A stretch of 64,000 bases of DNA. It comes from Sialis fuliginosa (taxonomy: Eukaryota > Arthropoda > Insecta > Megaloptera > Sialidae). Position numbers and translations under genes: made by a program. The DNA lies in contig OY540817.1 of the NCBI GenBank assembly GCA_961205875.1, positions 18,635,001 through 18,699,000 of the forward strand, read 5' to 3'. Below are positions 47,870 to 58,517 of the stretch, one piece after another. The notes under the pieces were generated by a model that was not told the origin of the DNA, searched no databases, and was given only the letters and a program-made list of their open reading frames with translations. Positions within the stretch are counted from its first letter, which is position 1; each line of letters opens with the position of its first letter.

Positions 47870-48190
47870 GAGTTATCCTCGATGACGTCAGACTAATTAC
47901 CATCTTATTCAAATATTTTCACTGCAAATTATAGATAATAGTTGGAATCGTTATCGAAAAAATTCTATTCCGTAGGCGGTGGTGATGATTAAGAGGCATA
48001 TTCTGTCAGCTGCCTCGTGGGCTCTTAAGAAAGGAAGCGCGCGTTGATTATAATTTACACACACACACACACACTCACACACCCGCCATCATGTAAAACT
48101 AGTTTTCTCTACGGGAGGGAGCCAGCCAAAGACACGCGATTATACGAAATATTCAAATTAGTTGTAACTACCGATCGTGCAGGCACGTAT
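47870..48190. promoter_or_regulatory. Less A+T-rich island with CA microsatellite
   Basis: Unique sequence with TGACGTCA at about 47883-47890 (a full CRE palindrome) and CAGCTG at about 48008. A CA repeat occupies about 48057-48083. It is a possible regulatory element; evidence is motif-level only. Confidence 0.3.
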
Positions 48191-48559
48191 TTAATGACTC
48201 TTTGAAGTTTGCGCAGGGTCGGACTGGTTTATAAAAAATAATAATAACCACAGAACTGGTTCAAATGTACTCATATTTAAAACTCGGTTTCGACTTCCGC
48301 GCTAGAGATATTCATATTAAGAATTACGATAACTCGAGTGAGTGTCATTCACGCAACCATATTTTCTGATTTTATCAATCAATATATTCAATTTTAATTT
48401 TTTTTTATTTTTGCTAGAAATAATACATATTTGAATTTTTAAATAAACAACGAATGTCTGTATTATCAACTGCTTTAAACACGTAAGAACTGTTGAACGA
48501 AACCTCTATCTACCGCGCTTTCATGGAGTAACTTGTTGATTTATCGCCTAAACTAATTC

Positions 48560-48650
48560 TAGGGTCTTAGACTTTCTTCCAATGAAAATGTCGTCATAAT
48601 TCGTTTAGTTAGTTTTCGAGTTTAGTCGAAAGAAACAAACAGATAAAATC
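48560..48650 (+). repeat. Possible LINE 3'-tail fragment
   Basis: GTTAGTTTTCGAGTTTAGTC followed by GAAAGAAACAAACAGATAAA resembles the end of many insect non-LTR element tails. No upstream coding sequence is visible. Confidence 0.3.
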
Positions 48651-48819
48651 ACAAAAATATCAAAACTAAAATAATCACAATGTACAATATTTTTGTATGT
48701 ATTCATATATTATGATTAATATTAAGATGTAAAAAGAGCGATTATTATTTAATGGCTCTAGAGCTAGTGCTTATCTTTAGAGTGATTTTTTTGTTACAAC
48801 GTACATTACCGTCCAAAAT

Positions 48820-49196
48820 TTTGAAAGTAGGTATATTTTTCTGTATATCATAACTTTATTATTAGCGTGCGTTCGAATTAAAAAAAAAGAACGGAATCCT
48901 TATAGAAACACTTTGTTGTCCGTCTGTCTGTCTGCCCGTCCGTCAATATCCTTTTTCTCAGGAACGGCTAGAGGTATCAAGCCTAGAATCTTGAAATTTA
49001 TTATTTGATATTAATTTCAACATCTAGCCGTTCCTGAGAAAAAGAGTTTTGACGGACAGACAGACAGACAGATGGACAACAAAGTAATCATATAAGGGTT
49101 CTGGTTTTCAATTTGAAATACGGAACCCTCAAAACTGTCTTTTCGAACGCACTGATAATAAATTTTTGATACACAGAAAAATATAGTTGCTTTCAA
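48820..49196. mobile_element. Palindromic element with CCGTC/TCTG core
   Basis: An imperfect palindrome of about 377 bp. Paired blocks are TTTGAAAGTAGGTATATTTT with its complement near 49180-49196, GCGTTCGAA with TTCGAACGC, ACGGAATCCTTAT with the ATAAGGGTTC/GGAACCC side, TTGTTGTCCGTCTGTCTGTC with GACAGACAGACAGATGGACA, and CTCAGGAACGGCTAGA with TCTAGCCGTTCCTGAG. There is no coding capacity. Confidence 0.85.
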
Positions 49197-49592
49197 ATAT
49201 TAAAAAAGTTAGTTATTTTATTTTTTTAATTCTGTATTTAGATTGTATTTAGCGTTTCCGAAATAGATTTATAATTTTTTTCCTAGGTTAATTATTGCCA
49301 GTTTCTATTCAAGTTTATGTTTACCTAATTGTATTAATATTAACTATACTTGCTTGAAATCAATCAACAAAGTCATTTTTATGTATAAGTAAATGAAAAT
49401 TAACTTCTAAAAATGATTATCTAGTAGTCAAAATCCGGAAACTAAATTAAAACCCCAAGAATGTTAATTTACTTTTCTATTAATAAAAATACTTAATTAT
49501 TGCTTAAATTGACCAAATTGTAAGTTTCTTTATCCACTGTTTTAAATATTTGTACATTTATTTTGGAACATAGGCTATTTCTATATAATATA
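49197..49592. other. Intergenic, nothing assigned
   Basis: A+T-rich, without recognised features. Confidence 0.4.
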
Positions 49593-49600
49593 TACTATAT

Positions 49601-50574
49601 CAGTGGTGGCGAACCTTTTTGAGCTTGCGTGTCATGAGTTTTTATTTTTTGTGCAATATTATGCAGCGTGCCTATAAGAAAATTATAAAGTATCCTGTTT
49701 GCATAGTTTAAAAAAAAAATATGAAAAAAAAATATAAAAAAAAATACACTCCTTTTATTAGGTATAATATATGTACATAAGTATGTAAATTAAAAAACAA
49801 TGAAAGAAAATCAAAAAATTTTTCATTTTAATTGTTCAAAAAATAAAATTTAATGTGATTTTTGCATTTGTATGGCAGCTGCCAAATTTTTTACATCCGG
49901 TTCATAACTGGTGGCTTTGAGCAGGATACAAGCAGCACTACTTTCATCTGTAAGTCTACTTCTTATATCCGATTTTATCAAATTCATTGAAGAAAACAAT
50001 GCTTCACATGTATTTGTGGATGAAAAAATGGTTAAAATTGCCATTGCTATTTTTTTAATGAACAAAAAATGTCTGGCATGGATTTCTAAGTTTTTAATAA
50101 TTCTGCTTCGGCACTATTTTGGGTTCCTCCAGATAATCGATCTCGCTCCATATCTTCCAAAATCTTTCTTAAATCTATAAATTTTTGTCTCCATGTAAAC
50201 AGAACCCAAATATTTTATGTTTTGTTTGTAACATAAAAGCAAAAGAACTTCAGTATAATTACCGCGAATTTCAATAATTGTCATAAAGAAATCTTAAAAA
50301 GACATTAAAACTCAATATATTTAGAGTTACAAAATAGAAAAACAGATCGTGGAAGAAAAGTGCATCATACAAAAATATGTTAAATAGAAATATTATCTCT
50401 CCATGCAGTTAATATGGAACACAGTATTAGTATAAGTTATAGTGTATGTACAATTAGTATGAATTTTTAAATTTCCCTTGAAAAAAGAAATCGTCAAATC
50501 AGAAATTTTGCGTGCCTACCAAAATCATCACGCGTGCCACTTGTGGCACGCGTGCCATAGGTTCGCCATCACTG
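49601..50574 (-). mobile_element. hAT transposon with 8-bp target duplication and transposase remnant
   Basis: The left end CAGTGGTGGCGAACCTTTTT and the right end AGGTTCGCCATCACTG are terminal inverted repeats. The flanks are identical: TACTATAT at 49593-49600 and at 50575-50582. A subterminal palindrome (CACGCGTGCCAC, 2-base spacer, GTGGCACGCGTG) lies next to the right end. It contains a broken transposase piece on the minus strand (see 49850-50175). At 974 bp it is internally deleted and non-autonomous. Confidence 0.92.
49850..50175 (-). pseudogene. hAT transposase C-terminal remnant
   Basis: The 71-codon frame at 49850-50065 contains CEALFSSMN and RSRLTDE, the hallmark of the hAT C-terminal dimerisation region in the lineage related to ZBED/GTF2IRD2-type transposases. 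Just upstream, in a different frame up to 50175, a DLRKILEDMERDRLS stretch fits the preceding part of the same domain and ends at a stop. This shows at least one frameshift. The catalytic core and DNA-binding finger are missing, so it cannot code an active enzyme. The plus-strand frame 49911-50180 is its shadow. Confidence 0.8.
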
Positions 50575-50582
50575 TACTATAT

Positions 50583-52096
50583 GGTATATTCATTTATAGT
50601 TTTGTCTGCAACAAAATAGTTTTTGAATCATCAAATAGTTATTTTTAATATCGATAATATCAGTATATCCATTTCGGTCGATTTATCGAATACACATTTA
50701 CGCTATAAAATAACAAAGTTATGCTCACATTTCTGTCAGCTATTAGTTTTGGAATTGTTTGCTATTTTCTAATAGTTTAATAAATTTTCAAAGAACATAA
50801 AAGTCATCACTGTTTTGTCTATTATAGTCAGCAAGTCGGAAATACCCGGTGGAATTTTCAGCTAGTTAGTAAATATTATTTTTCTGTTAATTATTTTTAA
50901 TATGCTAGTCATTTTAAATAAGAAATTTGATATTTGATACTCCTTCGGTAATAAGAAATTTTCTGTAGTTTATAATGTATCTAATATAAAAATATTATTA
51001 TTTGTATATATTATTTTTTTACCATTAATCAGGCTTATTTTTTATGTGTATTGTCAGAAATACAGTTATTATTATTATGTTTTTAAAATTTTAAATAATT
51101 ATTTGTTGAACTGAATGAAATATATATTTTTTAGATAAATGCAATATTTTAATAAAAAATAGCCTTTTAATTTAATTTTAATTAATGCATTAAATAAGTA
51201 TTTTTAGATTTATATATAAAAATATATTTTCTTTCTAGAAAACATAGTTTACATTAGTAATATTTTTAATGGGTGTTCAAATATATGCCAATAGAAACAA
51301 ATTAATTTTAGAATAAAGAAGTACATGCACATAATATAATAAATTATAAATTTAAAAATATATAAATAACATATCTTAAATCGATATTATTATAAAGCAA
51401 TTAATAATTTATAATACCTACTCTAATAATCAAATATTATGTCTTATATTACCTATTTAAAAATTAAAATCACATTACCATTCTTACAAACGAGTAAAAT
51501 ATCATGTTGATCAATCGTGATAAAACTTGACAACAAAAAATACAAATCTTAAGGTATGTTACTTTGTGTCAAGATCAACTGATAGGTCATTATTTCGGCG
51601 CTACAAAGAACGGATAAAATTACATACAGCTATTTAAAACAAATATATTAACTGGTAAGGACATGGATTTGAATAATCTTCAAGTACATAAAATCTAAAC
51701 TTTACAACACTTCTCTTTTAATTAGTTTCTATCACAAGTACCGGCCCCCCTTTGAGTCTAACCAGGGGTGGATTTAACCAATTTGTAACCTCTTAGCGTT
51801 TAAAACCAGTTTTTATCATTCGCAAGCCAGAGATATCAACGTCGTATTTTATTAAAAGGAAAAATGAATATTTCCATCAAAATCAGGAATTCGAAAAAAA
51901 AAATCGGCTGTATAAGCAATTAAAAACTTTGTTTTTCTTAACTGTTTTCAATATAACAATTGTTAACTATCTTACTCTTAAAGAGATTACTTAAACTAAC
52001 AGTTATGTAGAGGCTCTTGTTAATCATTAGTCATTTTTGCTTCTGACAGACTCATATGATAATATATGAATGTTTCTACTAGATTTTAACTTTCTT
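50583..52096. other. Intergenic, nothing firm
   Basis: Very A+T-rich. A CCAGGGGTGGATTTAACCAA phrase near 51760 looks like a worn hAT terminus. Confidence 0.4.
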
Positions 52097-52534
52097 ATAC
52101 CCATGTATATGAAATATAATAATAAGAATGTGTGTCTGTCTGTCTGTAAGCGCTGTAACTCAATACGACAAATCTTAGAAGGGTTTTTTGTCTGGGAAGA
52201 AAACCTCTTATTTTTGAAAACGATTTTTCAACCGGATACGGATGTTAACTGACGTCGATTTTTGAATTTTTCAAAGTACTTTGAAACAGTACGAATTAGA
52301 GAAAAATGGTCAAGTTAAAAATTGTATGTAATATTATTATCTATAATTTATTTTCTATTCATTTAAAAAAAAATTAATTATAATTCAAATGGTTCATAAC
52401 AGAGAAGAAATCTATAGTTTATGTCACATTCATGTTATTCTATCTTTAATTAGTTAATCAAAAATATGTTTTAATAAATTAAGAATCACGTACACTGTTC
52501 ACTGTCATAATTACGTATAAGAAAGTCCCGTGTC
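52097..52534 (+). repeat. Interspersed repeat family R5, copy 1
   Basis: Aligns with 54923-55445 in the same orientation. Blocks include GTATATGAAATATA, GCTGTAACTCAA, CTGGGAAGAAAACCTC, CAACCGGATACGGATGTTAA, ACTGACGTCGATTTTTGAAT, AACAGTACGAATTAGAGAAA and TATAAGAAAGTCCCGTGT. It is non-coding. The 60-codon frame at 52070 is translated repeat. Confidence 0.8.
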
Positions 52535-53184
52535 TCTTTTATTTTTTTTAATGAAATTAGGAGGCATAATATACGTTTTTAAATTTTATTTTGCCATTAG
52601 TAGAGCCGCCTCTGTGACAAATGTTTAAATCAGTTAAATAAAAAGGATTTTACGAGAGAAATACGTGATTCTGGATTCTTGTTCCTCAATTAAATTTATG
52701 TCGGTATAAATCTTATTGATACATTAACGATTTTTAGTGGCATAAATAATAGGAAAGACCTGCTGAGACCGAGTAGGTTTTGGATTGTCAAGGAAATTAT
52801 GCGTGTACAATGTACATATTATTTTTTACTGCTATTATTTCGTATTGGTATTTGTAAATGTTATTTTATTCTAATCTCTCCATATTCAATACCTACTTAT
52901 GTATTTTGGACTTAAGTATGTTTGGTAATTGACAGGTGAAATGACATGGAACTTTGTGTTTTAACTTTTATGTTACTTGTCTCGTGATTATCTTTATTTA
53001 AATAAGGGATTAGAGAATTTATAATAGGTTTAAATTGTATCTTACATAATCTAATATTAGAGTTTTTTGTAATTTTAATCGATTATTTATGTTATTTTTA
53101 TTTTCTACCTACGAAATGTTTCTTACAATTATTATTAGGGCGATAAAGTTAATTTTGATATAGTAATGCCCATTGCCCATGTCA
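52535..53184. other. Intergenic, nothing assigned
   Basis: A+T-rich, without recognised features. Confidence 0.4.
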
Positions 53185-53265
53185 CACTTTTAATGCTCAT
53201 ATCTCCGGAACTAATAATCGTAAAGTAATATGTCCAATTTTAAACAAAATCAGTTTTAATTCTTC
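53185..53265 (+). repeat. Fragment of the foldback element arm
   Basis: CTCATATCTCCGGAACTAAT, then AATCGTAAAGTAATA, matches the left arm at about 42408-42450. No inverted partner was found here. Confidence 0.6.
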
Positions 53266-53419
53266 ATCACTTATCCTTTTAATAAAAATTTATTAAAATT
53301 ACTTGAATCAGTTTAAAATATTTCTACGTGTCAAGTAGTGATATAAAATTTTTATTCAAATGATTTTGTAGTTGAACATTTATAGTGATTTGAATTCATC
53401 TAACTACTTTAAATAACTT

Positions 53420-53755
53420 TCAGATTTCTTCATAATATCTAGTATATCTATTTAATTCTTGTTGGGGGGGGGGGGGGAAGTCATAACCCCTAGGACCCTT
53501 CTCTGTATACGCGCCTGGATCAGCGATTCGTTTAAAGTGAAATACAGTAGAGCAAAACAAAAGCAAGAGTTCATTGGAGGGTACTCTGCAGAAAACAACT
53601 CTAAAACGGTTCTTTAGAAATTGCCCTAAGCGAGTCTTAGCCTCGATAAAGCGAACACATTGAGATACTTTTCTAAAATCACCGCCTGCTGAGAATAATT
53701 GAATTAATTTATTTCGAAAAAAATATACACTACAAATTATTTTAACCACAAACAA
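53420..53755 (-). other. Unassigned 111-codon frame ending in a poly-C-derived tail
   Basis: The central part (from about 53560 to 53700) has a more protein-like mix of residues than most frames here and includes LFSAGGDF. That loosely recalls the LFS.AGD motif of hAT transposase ends. The downstream part reads through a repeat-like CAGGCGCGTATACAGAGAAG segment and a poly-C run (PPPP). It may be a decayed hAT fragment; I would not call it a gene. Confidence 0.25.
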
Positions 53756-53951
53756 AAGTGTACCGACGTTAATGAATATGTACCTGTGTTTACATGTTTA
53801 ATAGTCTATAGGTGAAATTGTGTAGTTAATGGTCTTTAAATGGGTTCAATTATGATAGTTTTTATTTCGATTAAATGCAATATACTGAGTGGATAAAAAA
53901 AACTTTTTAGTGGCATAATAATAAAATTTCAAATAATTCGATAAATACATA

Positions 53952-54348
53952 AGGTATTGGCACCAGTTATGGCCGCTATTTTGTTTATGGTTTTTTTCCA
54001 GTAATGGATAAAGTAAAACCAGTAATGAGCACGCACTGATGGACACTTACTAATGATTACAAAATGATAAGTACTACGACACAAAAGATATAAAAGAAAC
54101 AATGTAAAGCAGTTGCTATGATAATATAATAATTAATAAATAAATTATACTAATAATTAGTTTAAATGTTCACCATTTTGACACCTATTGGCCGATTGTT
54201 ATAAAATCACGCTGTAAGACAGTTAAATGTATATAGATTAATATTCAGAAATGGTAGTAATCAGATATCAACAAATATTTCTAATTCAGTACATTTAATT
54301 AAAAAATAGCCATTACTGGGGTCATATCCAAGACTGGTGCCAGTACCT
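53952..54348. mobile_element. TA-flanked MITE family M1, copy C (best preserved)
   Basis: The ends AGGTATTGGCACCAGTTATG and AGACTGGTGCCAGTACCT are inverted repeats flanked by TA. The element is 397 bp. The flanks join to the palindrome ATAAATACATATGTATTTAT if the element and one TA are removed. The minus frame 53846-54046 crosses the element and is not a gene. Confidence 0.88.
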
Positions 54349-54922
54349 TATGTATTTATATGATGTCAAATTGGGACTAGACTTTTTTATTCAGTAGGTT
54401 TGTATACGTGTGCTTAAATTAATAATTATAATTTATATCTACTCATTATTATTTTTGAATAGCTATTTTGAAAATTGAAAACTAAAACAATAATGACTTA
54501 ATTTTCCGTGAGAATTTTCATGATTTGTTATTTTTAATCACATATTAACTGAAAACAAATTTTAATTAAATATATAATTAAATCATTAGGTTTGATAAAA
54601 ATCCAATTTGTAATTAATTAAAATCGCTATAAAATTCTTCCGGTTGAACGTTTTGTTATTTTTATTGGTTAGTTAGCGAGATTAAAAAAAATCTTATCTA
54701 AAAAAACGCACATAAACACATCACATTTAATAGTTTAGTACTTGTTATAATTAACATAATTATTATAAATATTGGATTATATTTAATTATGAAATTTAAA
54801 TACACCTTGTGCGAAAAAAATGTTAATATAATCTTATAAAAAACATATTATATTTTTTGTTTGACCAACGTTTTTTAAAGTGAATATTTTTATGATATCT
54901 TTGATAGCTATTTTTTATTTTC
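54349..54922. other. Intergenic, nothing assigned
   Basis: Very A+T-rich, without recognised features. Confidence 0.4.
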
Positions 54923-55445
54923 TTTTACCCTTGTATATGAAATATACATATAGTATAAGTAAGTATTGTTAAACCGATTTTTTTCGAAATCCTGAAGTAT
55001 CCATTTTGACCTTCCCTGAATCCATTCTGACTATTTTCGCCATAATGTATGTGTGTCTTTCTGTAAACGCTGTAACTCAAATACGAAAAATCGTAGAAGG
55101 GTGAAATTTTATATTTAAGATTTATTTTTTTCTGGGAAGAAAACCTCCTATTTTATAAAACGATCTTTTAACCGGATACGGATGTTTACTGACGTCGATT
55201 TTTGAATTTTTCGAATTAATTTGAAACAGTACGAATTAGAGAAAAATTGTCAAGTAAAAAATTGTAGGTAATATTATTTTTGAGAATTTTTTTTATTATA
55301 ATTCAAATGGTTCATAACAGAGAATAAATCTACAGTTTATGTCCCATTCATTTTATTTTATTAGTTTGTCAGAAACATATTTTAATAAATTAAGAATCAC
55401 GTACACTGTTTATTGTCAGGATTACGTATAAGAAAGTCCCGTGTA
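54923..55445 (+). repeat. Interspersed repeat family R5, copy 2
   Basis: Second copy of 52097-52534. It has about 85 extra bases near its start (around 54960-55050, including a CCATTTTGACCTTCCCTGAA phrase) that copy 1 lacks. Confidence 0.8.
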
Positions 55446-55811
55446 TCAAAATTGGGAAACTGTAGATTTTTCTAAAGATATTTATAATTTGTTTAAATTG
55501 CTATTAGTCAATATTTCATAACATGATGTTCCAGAGTTTATTATTAGTTTTAATATTTGCGGTTATTATTATAAATTGAGTTACTTGTATATGTTATATT
55601 ATTTGTGGTTAATTTCGATATATTGATTTTACTTTCGAATATTTGTGGTTTGTAACTGTACCTATATAAACAGAAGTTATAATATTTGATTGAAATTTTT
55701 ACTGATATTACATGACAGTTATTTTTTTCAATTATAAAATAAAATACAAATACTATAGTTTATATTCATAAATATTCTATATTACTTTCAAAAATACTAC
55801 TACAGTACTAA
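55446..55811. other. Intergenic, nothing assigned
   Basis: A+T-rich, without recognised features. Confidence 0.4.
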
Positions 55812-56909
55812 CAGTGGCGAAGCGTTCATGGAAGCAGGGGAAGCAGTGTTCCCTTTCTTTATAGGTAAATTAATACAAATCTGTGTTTTCAGTTAATAAA
55901 TAATTTAAAAATATTATTAGAATATTTGTCTTAATGCGCAACTCAAACATTTTAATCAAAAATAGCATTTAATATTAATTTACACGTTCAATTATAAAAC
56001 TATAATACCTCTACGTCTTATTTTCTTGTATTTTAGTCGATATTTGTATGACGAGTTGAAGTTCACTGCAGGAAATTTCACTAAAAAATTTTGAATTTTG
56101 AATTTCGTTAAAAGTATGTTTATTGTATAGAAAATGACGTGAAAAGTTGTTTGTTTCAAACCGCAGGTCTGTATCTCAAATCGTTCTCGAGATATAGCCT
56201 CTCAAAATTTTAGTTTTTTCAAAATTTTGGAGAAAAAAGGCCATAACTTTTGAACGCGTGGTCGGAATTGATTTTAGTTGACGGATTTGGAATCAGCGTG
56301 TCAAAATCTATATAATGACATGTATAATACCTTAAAATTCGAAAAAAAAAAATTATCGAAAAATCGAAAAAATTCAAAGGGGTATACATTAAAAAAATGT
56401 CGATTTTTGCCGAAATTTTTTTTGTCGAATTTTAAAGTATTATACATGTCATTATATAGATTTTGACACGCTGATTTCAAATCCGTCAACTAAAGTCAAT
56501 TCCGACCTCTGGTTCAAAAGTTATGGCCTTTTTTCTCCAAAAATTTGAAAAAACTAAAACTTTGTGAGGCTGTATCTCGAGAACGATTTGAGATACAGAC
56601 CTGCGGTTTGAAACAAATAACTTTTCACGTCATTTTCTATACAATAAACATACTTTTAACGAAATTCAAAATTCAAAATTTTTTAGTGAAATTTCCTGCA
56701 GTGAACTTTAACTCGTCATACAAATATCGACTAAAATACATGAAAATAAGACTTAGAATCATTTAGTTACTATATAAATATATAAGAATTTATTTTAAAC
56801 AGTAAAAGCTTGAACTAAAGCTATTTCATAACTAGTTTTTTTTTGTTAATAGGAGGGGAAGGATTGACAAAATATGCTTCCCTTTTAAAAATTTCACGCC
56901 TCGCCACTG
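55812..56909. mobile_element. Palindromic hAT-like foldback family F, copy 3 (complete)
   Basis: Starts CAGTGGCGAAGCGTTCATGG and ends TTTCACGCCTCGCCACTG, so both termini are present (CAGTGGCGA.GCGT). The interior is the same near-perfect palindrome as at 13887 and 35085, about 1.1 kb in all. Flanking octamers (AGTACTAA and ACTTATAA) agree at only 5 of 8 positions, so the hAT assignment rests on the ends. Mirror frames at 56278-56466 plus and 56301-56489 minus are by-products. Confidence 0.85.
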
Positions 56910-58309
56910 ACTTATAAATTGTATGAGATGAGAGATAAACAGCTAAAACTGTGTGTACAACACATAACTCCATGTAATTTCAAATTTTCGCAACTTCAAT
57001 AACATGAAAATTTTGAACTAAATAAAATTTAAAAAAATATTTACAAAATTTTGTACAAATGCATAATTTTTATTTTGAATAACTTTTCTCAATAATTGTA
57101 TGGACTTTACCTGAAGAATTATAAATTTTTGTACTTGTCAAAGCCTCTTACTTACTTTTGAAAAACCAAAACTATTTTTATTCAATCAGAGCTGAACCCC
57201 CATTATACGTTTTTTCGACTAATTAGCCTCGACAAGTTCTACCAGCTTCTGGATTAAGAATGTTCCACAACTTACCGCTTCTTAAAAATTCTAGTTTCGT
57301 TTCCTGTATGAAAAATTTTAATTGATTTCAACAAAATTTAAAAAGAATACTAAACATGAATTATGTTAAACACATTCTTTTTATTAATAACGGGGTTCTA
57401 TGGTATGTAATTTTTCACGGTCCATTCTATCTTATTATCAAAATGTAATCTGGACTAGGTGTTAAGGGCATTAACGCCAACCAAATTCCATGTCTAATTT
57501 ATATATAATAAACTAAAATGATCCGATCAAAAAGAAACTGTTTAATGCAAAACGTTTTGTTTAGAAAGAGATGGCAATTGGGTAAAAAGAATAACAACGT
57601 TTAAAATTATACGGTAGGAGTTTGAAATAACAAAATAGATTAAAGTTGTGATATGTTAAGTATGTTTTAATTAAGTGTGATTAACCGCAAGATACAGTTG
57701 ATGTATTAGATAGACTTTTTGGCTTCGATAGAAAAAAATTACTTTTTTTTCTTTTGGTTTTGCATTAATTCATCTTGAATAATATTTTTTATAAAATATA
57801 AAAAGATAAAAATCATTATTTGTAAATTTATTGAAATATTTTTTTTTTCTTTAGAAATATCTCCTTCGTAATAATATGCTACCGCTGAAATTACCTCTTT
57901 ATATCTATCATAGAATTTCATGTTAATCAAAACATAGCTTTTTTTTCTTATTCAGGATCAGTCAATTAAAAGGTTGGGGAATTTATTTACATTTTTTTAT
58001 TTCAATTACTTTAAAAAATGCCTTAAAAAGATTTCAATAGGACATTCTAGCACACTGTTTAAGCTGCCTTTTTTTTATGACATAGCTATGACGTCATGAA
58101 ACCTTTTTCTATTGGAAAACTTTTTTTACTGTGACATAAAAATAGTATAGTACAGTTGTTTATTAAAAAATATTTTTTTATAAGTAAGTAAGTAAGTTCT
58201 CAATTATTGAAAAATAATTCAAAAATAACCTAAACAGTAGGCATTGGATTGAAAAGTTAACCTAAAATCCAACATCCAAGATAAAAGACAAATAACACAT
58301 TACCTAGCG
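56910..58309. other. Intergenic, nothing assigned
   Basis: A+T-rich, with no supported gene or repeat partner. The minus frame 57739-57930 is low complexity. Confidence 0.4.
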
Positions 58310-58517
58310 TTGTTACTTGTTATCATATCGCTCCACGAGTCATTGGCGTATCATTCAGATTTTAAAATAAATATCAATTGTTTTGAATTATAAAATTAAT
58401 TAATAATAAGTGTTTTATATTGCCTTTAAAAGTATTTCAGTGATAATTAATTAACAGAGAAATGTCTATTTGGAAGTATCGTTTCTTGTTATGTATCCAT
58501 AGTCTTTCCTAATCTAA
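58310..58517 (+). repeat. Interspersed repeat family R3, copy 3 (internally deleted)
   Basis: The first part (CATATCGCTCCACGAGTCAT ... GATAATTAATTAACAGAGAA) matches 21293 onward. It then jumps to the last segment (GTTATGTATCCATAGTCTTT), missing about 180 bp of the middle present in copies 1 and 2. Confidence 0.75.

Noticed and set aside
48057-48083. CA-rich run as a functional element
   Set aside because: An ordinary microsatellite.
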